A stretch of DNA of 64,000 bases from an uncultured Bacteroidia bacterium (GCA_902769875.1 CACXQV010000020.1:1-64000); one strand, 5' to 3'. Numbered from the stretch's first letter, positions 53,085 to 61,530 are shown. Numbers and translations: made by a program. The notes: generated by a model not told the origin, from the letters alone.

Positions 53085-55344
53085 TTTCGTCAGAATTTAC
53101 AAAGTTAATCACAAAATTGGCACCCGAAAGGATCTGCTCGGAAGGAATTTCAGCCAAAGAAATGGAATAGCCCATTCTTTGGAGCAGTTGTCTTGCTATA
53201 TATAATCCCAATCCACGACCATCCTCTTTCCCTGAATAAAAAGCCTCAAAAATATACGGTTTATCGTCCTCTCGGATACCAGGCCCGTTATCAGAAAAGA
53301 TAACTTGTTGGTTATTTCCGTCAAGTGTGATGGTAATTTTCTTTTCTACAATATCAGGCATAGCCAACCAATATACGGCATTGTCAAACAGATTTATAAG
53401 TAGTTGTAGAATGACGGCATCAGTGCATTTGGCAATAATAGGTGAACCAATTTTATTTACGGAATATTCTATGTGCTCTCTGTTCAGGGTCCGTTTGTAG
53501 ATTTTCTCCACTTTTTCAAGTAAATCCTCAAAACGAATCGGTCTTCTTCTTTGTTTCGAGGACTTGAACATCAATTGAATATCTCTCATTTGGTCCTTTA
53601 CGAAGGAAAACATTCCCCTGATGGAATGCAATTCGTTTTCAATTTGTTCGTCAGTCAGAACACCTCCGTCAATATCTTTGATTAAATTATCAATAGCATC
53701 GACACCTTTAGTCAGCATCATAGACATATCGTGTGAGGCGGTTTCTACGGACAACCCTACGGCAGCCAAATCTTCGGTGTTATCAAGTCTGTTTTGGTAA
53801 AACTTCTTTTCAATTTGATACGTTCTGTACAAATTATTGTAAGCTGCCAAGGCTTTTGTGTTACCACCAATACTGTCTTTTAACTGTGTAAATTGGTTGT
53901 CTACAACTTTTAACTTATTGATTTGCTGTTCTTTCTGCTGCTTTGTTCTTTCTTGGTATTGCCGGTAGGCGTGTTGTCGAATGAACAATAAGAAAGAGTG
54001 TAGCAAAACGATAAAATCTCGCGTAGCATTTCCTTCTTCAATTAACCCTTCTCGATTTGTTTTATCTTTTAGTTTTGGATTCCCATGTTTGGAAATGTCA
54101 ACAAATCCAACCACTTGATCGTTGCTAAGATAGTCACCCGCACGTCCTACGCCTCTTTTCTTGTCAATCTCAAGCCAATCATTGTCGGGGTCTCCGTACG
54201 GAGCAACGCGAATATGGTCTCTGTATAAATATATCCTGTGTTCTTTTATTGTTTCTTTGTCTTTTTTATCTAAATAGTATGCGCCGCTTTCCCTATCAGC
54301 CGCAAAATCAAAAACGAAAAAATTAAACTTGAAATCTCCACATGTTGTTTTTCTGATTTCTATTTCGTCAAATAGATTCTTCTCGGCAAAACGTTCTTTG
54401 AATACGGTCAACCCGGAAATTTGACTGTCTTTAAGCGATAGAGCATAGGGGACATTGTTTATTTTGTAAGTAAAACGCCCTTCTTTTTCTGAATATAAAC
54501 CATTCGTTATTTTAAGAACTGCGGAATTTTCTAACAAAGATGACAATTCTTTGATGGTTTCATCAGAATATAACAATCTGTCGCCGTTGCATTCAAATCC
54601 AATTTCGAAAAGATCCTCTTTTTTCTTTTCGGAGAAAATTTTTTCGAAGATGGATTCAAGCTTTTGCGATTCGGCATTTACTTTTTTAATCTTGTCAAAA
54701 GACCACTCGCCTTTAAGATTGGAAATTTCAATAATAGTACCATGATTGTTTCCTTTCTCAAATACAGTGTTATTGACGGTCACTTTTCTGTCCACCAATA
54801 GAAACGGCGTTTGCTCAGAAACAGGAATGTTGATATCGTCAATGAACAACTGTTTATCTTTGCCGTCTTCGGTTAGGAAATCATCATCGTACTGAGACAA
54901 TTTATAGTCAATGACGTATTCGGTGTTTTCATCTTCGGGTCTTGTCGTGATTTTTATATCTCTACCCAATTTAAGAATGGCAAATCGACCTATACCCTTT
55001 TCACCTTGAATAATTCGATGCTTCTTTGGAGTAGTCTTTATTTCTTCGTTTTCTCGTGTTTTTTTGTTTGGCGTGGCAGGATTCATCCAACTATCTTCAA
55101 TGACTTTCAAAGTCATACCACATCCATTGTCTTCCACAATAATCTTTGAATCCTTGGTTTTGAGGATTTCTTTTTTCTTCTCATCGTAGCAGAAATTAAC
55201 AAAACTAACCTTGACCCAATCAGCATCGGCGTCATACGAGTTTTTGATGAGTTCTGCCAAAGCGATTTGCTCATTCTTGATAAGTTGTTCCCCAAGCATA
55301 GTAAGCAAACGAGCGTATGGCCTTATTTTCATTGTCTTATTCAT
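53077..55344 (-). CDS. Dual-ATPase protein: HSP90-like N-terminus and histidine-kinase-like C-terminus
   Basis: A 755-residue protein. Residues 1-120 carry a complete HSP90/MutL-type ATP site (IALAELIKNSYDADADWVKV, IVEDNGCGM, QGEKGIGRFAILKLGRD). Residues 480-750 form a kinase-like unit: coiled coil, a DHp-like helix with VETASHDMSMMLTKGVDAID (candidate His), and a second GHKL ATPase with LINLFDNAVYWLA, VIFSDNGPGI and DGRGLGLYIARQLLQRMGYS. There is no membrane span, so it acts in the cytoplasm. Coupled to the receiver-like gene. AT-rich compared with core genes. Confidence 0.85.
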   Translation of the reverse strand: MNKTMKIRPYARLLTMLGEQLIKNEQIALAELIKNSYDADADWVKVSFVNFCYDEKKKEILKTKDSKIIVEDNGCGMTLKVIEDSWMNPATPNKKTRENEEIKTTPKKHRIIQGEKGIGRFAILKLGRDIKITTRPEDENTEYVIDYKLSQYDDDFLTEDGKDKQLFIDDINIPVSEQTPFLLVDRKVTVNNTVFEKGNNHGTIIEISNLKGEWSFDKIKKVNAESQKLESIFEKIFSEKKKEDLFEIGFECNGDRLLYSDETIKELSSLLENSAVLKITNGLYSEKEGRFTYKINNVPYALSLKDSQISGLTVFKERFAEKNLFDEIEIRKTTCGDFKFNFFVFDFAADRESGAYYLDKKDKETIKEHRIYLYRDHIRVAPYGDPDNDWLEIDKKRGVGRAGDYLSNDQVVGFVDISKHGNPKLKDKTNREGLIEEGNATRDFIVLLHSFLLFIRQHAYRQYQERTKQQKEQQINKLKVVDNQFTQLKDSIGGNTKALAAYNNLYRTYQIEKKFYQNRLDNTEDLAAVGLSVETASHDMSMMLTKGVDAIDNLIKDIDGGVLTDEQIENELHSIRGMFSFVKDQMRDIQLMFKSSKQRRRPIRFEDLLEKVEKIYKRTLNREHIEYSVNKIGSPIIAKCTDAVILQLLINLFDNAVYWLAMPDIVEKKITITLDGNNQQVIFSDNGPGIREDDKPYIFEAFYSGKEDGRGLGLYIARQLLQRMGYSISLAEIPSEQILSGANFVINFVNSDEND

Positions 55345-55350
55345 ATTGGC

Positions 55351-56613
55351 TTACTTTTTCATTATTATCACATACTCATTCGGATACACTTTTTTGCAAT
55401 TGGGATTGTCCTGTTTTGTGAACCTACCTGTGTTTTTATCCCTTAGAGTGGGCATCAATTTGTGAGGAATGCTTCGCTTTATCACATCCACTTTTTTCAA
55501 ACCTGCATTTTTCAGAAACTCATAGAACACTTCTGCCGATTTTATCTGAACTTCCTTTATCTTTGTATTGCCAATCACAATGCAGGCATGTCCGTTTGGA
55601 GCAAGCACTCTTGCCATCTCTTTGGCAACTTCTTGCATGTCATTAAAGTACTGCGCAACATCTCGTGCAATATGCATGCTTTTTTCCGATAAATCATTGA
55701 CAATCTTTTGGGCTTGTTTGCTGTCTGAAACTGTTAGTGAATCATTTCCAGAGTAGGAAGAGCCAATGAACTTTTTGCGGAACTCATGAATATCAGAAAT
55801 ATACTCCATCCAATAGGCTGTTAATTGATGGATGTCTGCATATTCATAAGATGTTACGTAAGGAGGTGATGTAATAATTGCATTTATACTTCCTGTTGGG
55901 ATTGACGTATGGCGGGCATCCTCCAATAGGATTTCACATGTGGTATTCAGCAGCCCCTTCTGACTTAATTCTTCATAGAAGTTTCTGTTCCAGTCCATCA
56001 TCCTCTTACAGTGACGACAGAATTCATCAAAGGGATCTTCAAGTTTCTTTCCCATATCTCTTTGAGGCTTTGTACCAGATTGCAACCACCATGAACAGTT
56101 TTTCAAAATATGAGAGATACAGACACAGAAGAAATCCTTTATATCATCGTTTATAACAGAATTGTAAACCTTATCATACAGAAAAGCAATTTTGGCTTTT
56201 TGTGGTAGAGTAAACCAATAGTCTATCCTTTCATGCTTTTCTATGGCTGTATAATCGTCCTCATTATATTCATCAAACAATGCCACTAAATCATCATATG
56301 CCAGTTTAAGAGCATCTGGTGTAATGGGAGTTGTCTTTACCTTTGTTATAAGCTGAGCCACGGGATTAATATCCGTCCCCACAGAAGCGATACCATGAAC
56401 TTTTGCTTCAACCAATGTCGTTCCGCACCCAGCAAACAAATCAGCTATTCGAATACTATTTTGTGTATAGTCTTCAATAATTTTTCTAACGACATCAGGG
56501 AGAAACTTCGCTGGATAACGATGGTATCCATGAGTCCATTGTTCCGTAGAACGAACATTTTCAAATGCCCATTCTCGATTCTCGGGTATGTTGTCAAAAC
56601 TTATATAACGCAT
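55351..56613 (-). CDS. DNA methyltransferase (TSPPY type)
   Basis: A 420-residue site-specific DNA methyltransferase. The AdoMet motif is RIADLFAGCGTTLVEAKVHG (near residue 55), and the catalytic motif IV is NAIITSPPYVTSYEYADIHQ (near residue 235). TSPPY is typical of N4-cytosine and some N6-adenine enzymes. Also HACIVIGNTKIKEVQ near the end. It overlaps the DUF3226 gene by 13 bp and is 6 bp from the HSP90/kinase-like gene, so it is built into the operon. Likely marks host DNA for the system. Confidence 0.9.
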   Translation of the reverse strand: MRYISFDNIPENREWAFENVRSTEQWTHGYHRYPAKFLPDVVRKIIEDYTQNSIRIADLFAGCGTTLVEAKVHGIASVGTDINPVAQLITKVKTTPITPDALKLAYDDLVALFDEYNEDDYTAIEKHERIDYWFTLPQKAKIAFLYDKVYNSVINDDIKDFFCVCISHILKNCSWWLQSGTKPQRDMGKKLEDPFDEFCRHCKRMMDWNRNFYEELSQKGLLNTTCEILLEDARHTSIPTGSINAIITSPPYVTSYEYADIHQLTAYWMEYISDIHEFRKKFIGSSYSGNDSLTVSDSKQAQKIVNDLSEKSMHIARDVAQYFNDMQEVAKEMARVLAPNGHACIVIGNTKIKEVQIKSAEVFYEFLKNAGLKKVDVIKRSIPHKLMPTLRDKNTGRFTKQDNPNCKKVYPNEYVIIMKK

Positions 56614-57221
56614 AATAATTTGTCATTTAAAAAATTCCTCAACGCCCCCAAATACTCCGCATCCAAATTCCAGTGTTGTGTGTTCTCATATTCGCGGTTG
56701 GGTTCTTTGATCAACTCCTTTTGGCTCTTCGACTCTCCCAACAAGGCTTCGAGATAACCATAAATCTTGGTTTTCTTGGCTGGCGTGGTCAAGGGCGGGG
56801 GCGTTCTGCCTGGAATGTCCAATTTCACTAGTTCCTTTTCGTATCCTTCCCAACAATCAAAAATCGGCTTGTTGTTCGGATTGATGATGTTTTCCAAAAG
56901 GTCTTCCAATGCACCAGCATCTTTGTCGTTGGGCAGCAAAAACAGCTCAAACTCCAAACTGTTATCTTGTTTCCATTTGAGTATGTCGGAGCGGCGGGCA
57001 TCGATGTCTTTGTCAGCGTCAATGATGACGATATTTGTGCCGCCATTGTCGGTCATGGTTTTCATGCGCTGTTGCCAAGCGGTTCCTTTGAGATTGGTCC
57101 AACCATCCAGCTTCACGATGCTATTCTCAGGAATCTCAATGCCCAACACATGATGAATGTATTGCTTGAAGAATACCACATCAGCAATGCCCTCTACATA
57201 TATGTTGAACAAGCCTTTCAT
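56601..57221 (-). CDS. DUF3226 TOPRIM-like protein
   Basis: A 206-residue protein with a TOPRIM-type layout: FNIYVEGIADVVFFKQYI (first acidic residue), then NIVIIDADKDIDARRSDILK with the D-x-D pair, and LFLLPNDKDAGALEDLLENI as third site. DUF3226 proteins are often linked to OLD-like ATPases, as here, where it overlaps the ATPase gene by 4 bp (ATGA type). TOPRIM proteins in such pairs are nucleases that act as effectors. Confidence 0.82.
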   Translation of the reverse strand: MKGLFNIYVEGIADVVFFKQYIHHVLGIEIPENSIVKLDGWTNLKGTAWQQRMKTMTDNGGTNIVIIDADKDIDARRSDILKWKQDNSLEFELFLLPNDKDAGALEDLLENIINPNNKPIFDCWEGYEKELVKLDIPGRTPPPLTTPAKKTKIYGYLEALLGESKSQKELIKEPNREYENTQHWNLDAEYLGALRNFLNDKLLCVI

Positions 57222-58297
57222 AACACAACGCTTCTGATTTCAATGTCATTATTACACGCTTCTGCAAGTCCTTCATAGGTATATTTATAAGCCTGATGCC
57301 CTTTCAGTTTCGTGTTTTCAATCGTATAGAGCCGCAACGCATCTTGATACTCCGAATGTTCTTCAAGCATCTCGTTCAAGCGGTAAAGTGTTTCCTTGCT
57401 GTGGGTGGTCACAAACACCTGTTTGTTGGTATCGGTGGCCAAGGCAAAGATGGCCTCCCAAAGTTTCTTGTAGGCGGAATAATGCAGGCCGTTGTCAATC
57501 TCGTCAATCAAGATGATGTTGTTCATCGGATTGGCGGAGGCAGCCACGATGTTTAGGTAACGGCGCAGACCATCGCCCATCATGTTTACCATCATCAACT
57601 GGTCTATACCATCCAGACCGATATATGCCACGTTGTTCAATATTTCCCATGTGGTGATATGGCTGTCAAAATTCGATAGGTATTTCGTTATGACCTCCTT
57701 TTTCTTTCGTTTGGCAAGTTCAACCAAATCGTTAGTTGGGACTCCCAAAGCAATGTCAGCTGGTAAAAATGCTACTGTGTTCTTTTCCAGATACCCCTCG
57801 GCAATCTTTTTGCCAGTGACTTGATTCATCTGATTAAAAGTAACACTGCTTTCATAACTGCTTTTCTTTTGATTGACTTCAACTTCAAACAGCAATTTCA
57901 AAGTGTTAAAGAAGGTCTTCGTTTCAGAGGTGGGAATATGTCCTTGGGGTAGATCAACTTGCGCCTTTTCGTCAAAGGTGTATGTCATTTCCAATGCCAA
58001 ATGACGCATCGACCCATCAAACATTTCAGAGGAAATCATGGGACTTACCTTTAGATTGCCATTGTGGAACATATATTCCAAATCCGCAAAATTGCTATAG
58101 CCTCGCGATCTAATATTATTGATACTTTGAGGCAGGTCGGGGTTTGACATTCCCATCAGCAATAAAAAACTTTCCAACACGGAGCTTTTTCCCGAACTGT
58201 TTTGCCCAAGAAAAACATTCACACGCGACAAATCGTCAATCGTCAAATGCTCAATCCCTCTAAAGTTCTTGATTTCCAAATTCTTGAATCCGTCCAT
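57218..58297 (-). CDS. OLD/RecF-like AAA ATPase
   Basis: A 359-residue ABC-type ATPase of the AAA_15/AAA_21 group. Walker A: VFLGQNSSGKSSVLESFLLL (residue 29 on). Signature-like stretch MMGDGLRRYLNIVAASAN, Walker B in IILIDEIDNGLHYSAYKKL, and the switch His in QVFVTTHSKETLYRLNEML. There is no fused nuclease; the partner is the TOPRIM-like protein that follows. This is the first gene of the leftward operon and lies 66 bp from the start of the DUF4298 gene's end. Confidence 0.87.
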   Translation of the reverse strand: MDGFKNLEIKNFRGIEHLTIDDLSRVNVFLGQNSSGKSSVLESFLLLMGMSNPDLPQSINNIRSRGYSNFADLEYMFHNGNLKVSPMISSEMFDGSMRHLALEMTYTFDEKAQVDLPQGHIPTSETKTFFNTLKLLFEVEVNQKKSSYESSVTFNQMNQVTGKKIAEGYLEKNTVAFLPADIALGVPTNDLVELAKRKKKEVITKYLSNFDSHITTWEILNNVAYIGLDGIDQLMMVNMMGDGLRRYLNIVAASANPMNNIILIDEIDNGLHYSAYKKLWEAIFALATDTNKQVFVTTHSKETLYRLNEMLEEHSEYQDALRLYTIENTKLKGHQAYKYTYEGLAEACNNDIEIRSVVL

Positions 58298-58362
58298 AAT
58301 AGGATATTTGATGTTTAACCTGCAAATATACGGATTTTCAATTAATCAACTTGAATATCCAC

Positions 58363-58656
58363 TTACTTTTCTTTTAAAAGGAAATGAAATATCTCCTTCA
58401 ACCGCCCATAATCCGAAAGCAAATTCCAAAGCCCGTCCTCTGAAAGCACCCCGCGCTTCAGGTCTTTCGGCAGTTTGCCGGCTTCGTCGGCTTCAAAGTC
58501 CTTGCGCCATTGGGAGGAGGTGTAATAGGCTTCCAGTTCGGCGATGGCGGGTTGGAGGGCGGCGAAGTCCTCAAGGGCTTGGTCGAGGCGGCGGACGACC
58601 TCCTCGCTCTTGTCGAAGAGGGCTTCCATGTGGGTGATGCGGTCGATGCGGGTCAT
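58363..58656 (-). CDS. DUF4298 domain-containing protein
   Basis: A 97-residue helical protein that matches DUF4298: ITHMEALFDKSEEVVRRLDQ, then LEAYYTSSQWRKDFEADEAG and KLPKDLKRGVLSEDGLWNLL. Function unknown. A reverse -7 element (TATTTTTG at 58695-58688) is 32 bp upstream of the ATG. Confidence 0.88.
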   Translation of the reverse strand: MTRIDRITHMEALFDKSEEVVRRLDQALEDFAALQPAIAELEAYYTSSQWRKDFEADEAGKLPKDLKRGVLSEDGLWNLLSDYGRLKEIFHFLLKEK

Positions 58657-58687
58657 AGTTTGCGGTTTTGTTGACTTGTTGATGAGG

Positions 58688-58755
58688 CAAAAATAGTGAT
58701 TTTTGCGAAAATTGCGGCTCAAGTGTGCCACATTCAAATTAATTCCGTACTTTTG
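58688..58755. promoter_or_regulatory. Divergent promoter pair for DUF4298 and DUF177/rpmF
   Basis: Reverse TATTTTTG (58695-58688) reads toward the DUF4298 gene; forward TACTTTTG (58748-58755) reads toward the DUF177 gene, 20 bp before its ATG. Confidence 0.65.
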
Positions 58756-58775
58756 CAGCCCGTTTTTAGGCAGAT

Positions 58776-59303
58776 ATGGAAAAGAAGAACGAATTCCTGA
58801 TTCCGGTTAGTGGCCTCGCCTTGGGGAGCCATTCCTACCAGTATGAAATCAACGACGGTTTCTTTGCTGGCATGGATTATTCTGAGGTTCAGCAAGGTAA
58901 GGTGACAGTGAAGTTGGATATTGACCGACAGGAAACCATGCTGACCCTGCATTTCGACCTCGCGGGAACGGTGCGCGTGCCTTGCGACCGCTGCGCCGAC
59001 GAGTTCGACTTGCCGATTGAGAGCCAGCAGCAGTTCTTCATCAAGTTGGGAACGGAGAACGCCGAAGAGTCGGACGATGTGGCTGTGGTTTCCGCCGAGT
59101 TGAGCGAATACGACATCCGCCCGTTGGTGTATGAATACATCATCCTCGCCATCCCGATGCACCGTGTGCACCCTGAAGGCGAATGCAACCCCGAAGTGCT
59201 GGCCATGCTCTCGCAAGAGACCATCGCTGCCGACGAGGAAGCCACCGACGAAATCGACCCGCGCTGGGCCGCCTTGAAAGACATTAATTTGAACGATAAA
59301 TAA
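58776..59303 (+). CDS. DUF177 (YceD) family protein
   Basis: A 175-residue protein of the DUF177/YceD family. It has the paired cysteines of the family in VRVPCDRCADEFDLPIESQQ, plus IRPLVYEYIILAIPM and the C-terminal IDPRWAALKDIN. YceD is linked to 23S rRNA accumulation and is nearly always next to rpmF, as here (35 bp upstream). Confidence 0.92.
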   Translation: MEKKNEFLIPVSGLALGSHSYQYEINDGFFAGMDYSEVQQGKVTVKLDIDRQETMLTLHFDLAGTVRVPCDRCADEFDLPIESQQQFFIKLGTENAEESDDVAVVSAELSEYDIRPLVYEYIILAIPMHRVHPEGECNPEVLAMLSQETIAADEEATDEIDPRWAALKDINLNDK

Positions 59304-59338
59304 ACAACAGGTAATTAACGATTTAAAATAACAAAGAA

Positions 59339-59524
59339 ATGGCACATCCTAAAAGAAGACAGTCTCACACCAGAGGCGCTAAGAGAAGAACGCACTACAA
59401 GGCCGAAACGCCTAACGTGACCATCGATCCCACCACCGGCACAATGCACGTGATGCACCGTGCTTACTATGTGGACGGCGACCTGTACTACAGGGGTCAG
59501 TTAGTCATGGCTGCCAAGCAGTGA
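59339..59524 (+). CDS. rpmF: 50S ribosomal protein L32
   Basis: A 61-residue protein starting MAHPKRRQSHTRGAKRRTHY, the L32 signature. The Cys zinc site of many L32 proteins is absent (C-minus form). Standard order after yceD. The expected followers plsX-fabH are not present, so the operon ends here or was broken. Confidence 0.96.
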   Translation: MAHPKRRQSHTRGAKRRTHYKAETPNVTIDPTTGTMHVMHRAYYVDGDLYYRGQLVMAAKQ

Positions 59525-59652
59525 TTGCTGGCGAGCGGACGCGGCGCCTGAGAGGGCTGGGGGAGGGTGGAAAATACCCTGAAAAGATACAAATCGTTGA
59601 AAAATTGTATACAAACGCCCCAAAAGTGTGCCGTGAGTGAAAAAGAATGTTT

Positions 59653-59660
59653 ATCTTTGC
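59653..59660 (+). promoter_or_regulatory. -7 element (TATCTTTG) of a candidate sRNA
   Basis: TATCTTTG about 107 bp upstream of a strong terminator with no gene between them. Confidence 0.6.
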
Positions 59661-59767
59661 ACCTGTTTTTGGTGCGAGAGCATTAAAGAAAACCAAATAC
59701 GGATTTTTTTCATAATCTTTATATTGTTTTTCCCCACCTTCTTCCCCATGGAGGTGGGGTTTTTTTA
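59661..59767 (+). ncRNA. Candidate small RNA (about 100 nt)
   Basis: Bounded by a consensus promoter (59653-59660) and a strong Rho-independent terminator: CCCCACCT (59732-59739) pairs with AGGTGGGG (59752-59759), followed by seven T. The 5' end can form GCACCTGTTTTTGGTGC; the middle is AU-rich and unpaired. No credible reading frame. Family not recognised. Confidence 0.55.
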
Positions 59768-59916
59768 TTCGGCAGGGTGGACAATTGTCCCTTCGGATGC
59801 AACGGCGTGGTTCAAGGCTTGGTTGCCTTGGATGGATTGTTTGCGGGATGATGAAATTCAAACCGATATGATTCCGTGCTTACTTTCTAAAGCTGGTACA
59901 CAGATAGCACAAAATC

Positions 59917-60029
59917 TTGCGATTTTCGGCGTTTTAGGGTAAAAACATTTTGCGATTTTCGGCAATTTTCCAAGAAAACATTTTGCGATTTTTGGCATTT
60001 TAGGGTAAAAACATTTTGCGATTTTCGGC
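59917..60029. repeat. Four copies of TTTTGCGATTTTCGGC before the DUF4143 ATPase
   Basis: Copies at 59917-59930 (shorter), 59948-59963, 59981-59996 and 60014-60029, separated by 17 bp each time after the first. Two spacers read ATTTTAGGGTAAAAACA or close. The array ends 8 bp before the -7 element of the ATPase gene. It may be an operator array or the mark of a mobile cassette. Confidence 0.85.
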
Positions 60030-60037
60030 AAAGTGCG

Positions 60038-60045
60038 TATTTTTG
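60038..60045 (+). promoter_or_regulatory. -7 element (TATTTTTG) of the DUF4143 ATPase
   Basis: TATTTTTG 16 bp before the ATG at 60061. Confidence 0.65.
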
Positions 60046-60060
60046 CCGCGAAAAACCAAC

Positions 60061-61404
60061 ATGGAAATGGCAACGCATACTTTCAAAAGGAAGATTTATG
60101 ACAAACTGCTCAAATGGAAAACGGAGCGTCAGGGCAAGTCGGCGATTCTTGTTCAGGGCGCAAGACGAGTGGGGAAGTCAACCATAGTGGAGGAGTTCGC
60201 CAAACGTGAATATAAGTCTTATATCCTGATTGATTTCTCCACTTGCGCAAAAGAGGTTTTCGACCTGTTCAACGACATTTCGGACTTGAACTATCTTTTT
60301 GTGCGCCTTCAACTGAATTACAATGTCAGTTTGCATGATCGGCAGTCGGTCATCATTTTCGACGAGGTGCAGAAACAGCCTTTGGCTCGCCAAGCCATCA
60401 AGCATCTGGTGGCTGATGGCCGTTATGATTATATTGAGACAGGTTCGCTGATTTCCATTCGCAAGAATGTCAAGGATATAGTCATTCCCAGCGAGGAAAC
60501 TCGTGTCAATATGTATCCTATGGATTATGAGGAATTTAGATGGGCTTTGGACGACACGGCTACTGTTCCGTTGCTGCGGTCAATCATGGAGAAGCCTTTG
60601 CCCTTGGGGGGCACTCACAGGAAATTATTGCGCGATTTTCGCCTTTATATGCTTGTGGGCGGGATGCCTCAAGCCGTGGACGAATACCTTGCAACCAACA
60701 ATCTGGCCAATGTCGATGCTGTCAAGCGCGATATTTTGGCGCTTTACGAAGGCGATTTCTACAAAATTGACGACTCAGGGACGCTTTCGATGCTTTTCAA
60801 TGCCATACCCGCCGAACTCAACAAAAATGCCTCTCGCTATCAGATTTCCAGTGTCATCGAAAATGGCAGGGTTGACCGGATGACGGAATACATCGCTGAC
60901 TTGAAAGAGTCAATGACAGTCAATATGGCCTACTTTGTCAGCGACCCTAACGCTGGGATGTCGTTCTGCAAAGACCTTAACCGTTACAAGATGTTTCTCG
61001 CCGACACGGGTCTTTTTGTCACTTTGGCTTTTCGCGACAAAGATTTCACCGAAAATGTCATCTATCAGAAACTTTGGAACGACAAGTTGAGTACCAACCT
61101 CGGCTATCTGTATGAAAATGTGGTGGCTCAAATGTTGAGAGCGGCGGGAAACGAACTTTTCTATCACACATTCCCGACAGAAAAGGGTAACCGAAATTAT
61201 GAAATCGACTTTTTGTTGGCTCGGAAAAACAAGGTGTGTCCTATAGAGGTGAAATCGTCGGGCTACAGCACCCATGCCTCGCTTGATGCTTTCTGCAACA
61301 AATATTCCGATAGAATCCTTGACAAGTATCTCATTTATTCCAAGGACATCAAAAAAGACAAGGGTGTTCAATACCTTCCGTTTTATATGACGATGTTCTT
61401 GTAA
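60061..61404 (+). CDS. AAA ATPase with DUF4143 C-terminal domain
   Basis: A 447-residue protein. AAA_14 N-terminus with Walker A VQGARRVGKSTIVEEFAKR (residue 31 on) and Walker B SVIIFDEVQKQP. A DUF4143 domain in the C-terminal half holds FLADTGLFVTLAF and a nuclease-like end (NRNYEIDFLLARKNKVCPIE then VKSSGYSTHASLDAF), where D...ExK recalls PD-(D/E)xK enzymes. These ATPases are abundant in Bacteroidales and their role is not known. ATG 60061 or 60067. Confidence 0.88.
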   Translation: MEMATHTFKRKIYDKLLKWKTERQGKSAILVQGARRVGKSTIVEEFAKREYKSYILIDFSTCAKEVFDLFNDISDLNYLFVRLQLNYNVSLHDRQSVIIFDEVQKQPLARQAIKHLVADGRYDYIETGSLISIRKNVKDIVIPSEETRVNMYPMDYEEFRWALDDTATVPLLRSIMEKPLPLGGTHRKLLRDFRLYMLVGGMPQAVDEYLATNNLANVDAVKRDILALYEGDFYKIDDSGTLSMLFNAIPAELNKNASRYQISSVIENGRVDRMTEYIADLKESMTVNMAYFVSDPNAGMSFCKDLNRYKMFLADTGLFVTLAFRDKDFTENVIYQKLWNDKLSTNLGYLYENVVAQMLRAAGNELFYHTFPTEKGNRNYEIDFLLARKNKVCPIEVKSSGYSTHASLDAFCNKYSDRILDKYLIYSKDIKKDKGVQYLPFYMTMFL

Positions 61405-61416
61405 TCAAGAATTCAC

Positions 61417-61530
61417 TATATTTGCCGCAAATTTCAAGGCTATGCAACTCACAAAAAGCCAATTGAACCTGCCGAAAAGCGGCCTCGCCCAACCCCAAAA
61501 GACCTTTGGGGAAACATGAAGGTCTTTTTT
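61417..61530 (+). ncRNA. Orphan promoter-leader-terminator unit
   Basis: TATATTTG (61417-61424) is followed by GCCGCAAATTTCAAGGCTAT and a 25-codon frame (MQLTKSQLNLPKSG...). A strong terminator follows, AAAAGACCTT (61497-61506) pairing with AAGGTCTTTT (61519-61528). The first 45 bp duplicate the promoter and start of the gene at 62560 almost exactly. It is either a small RNA/short peptide gene or the residue of a duplicated gene. Confidence 0.55.
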
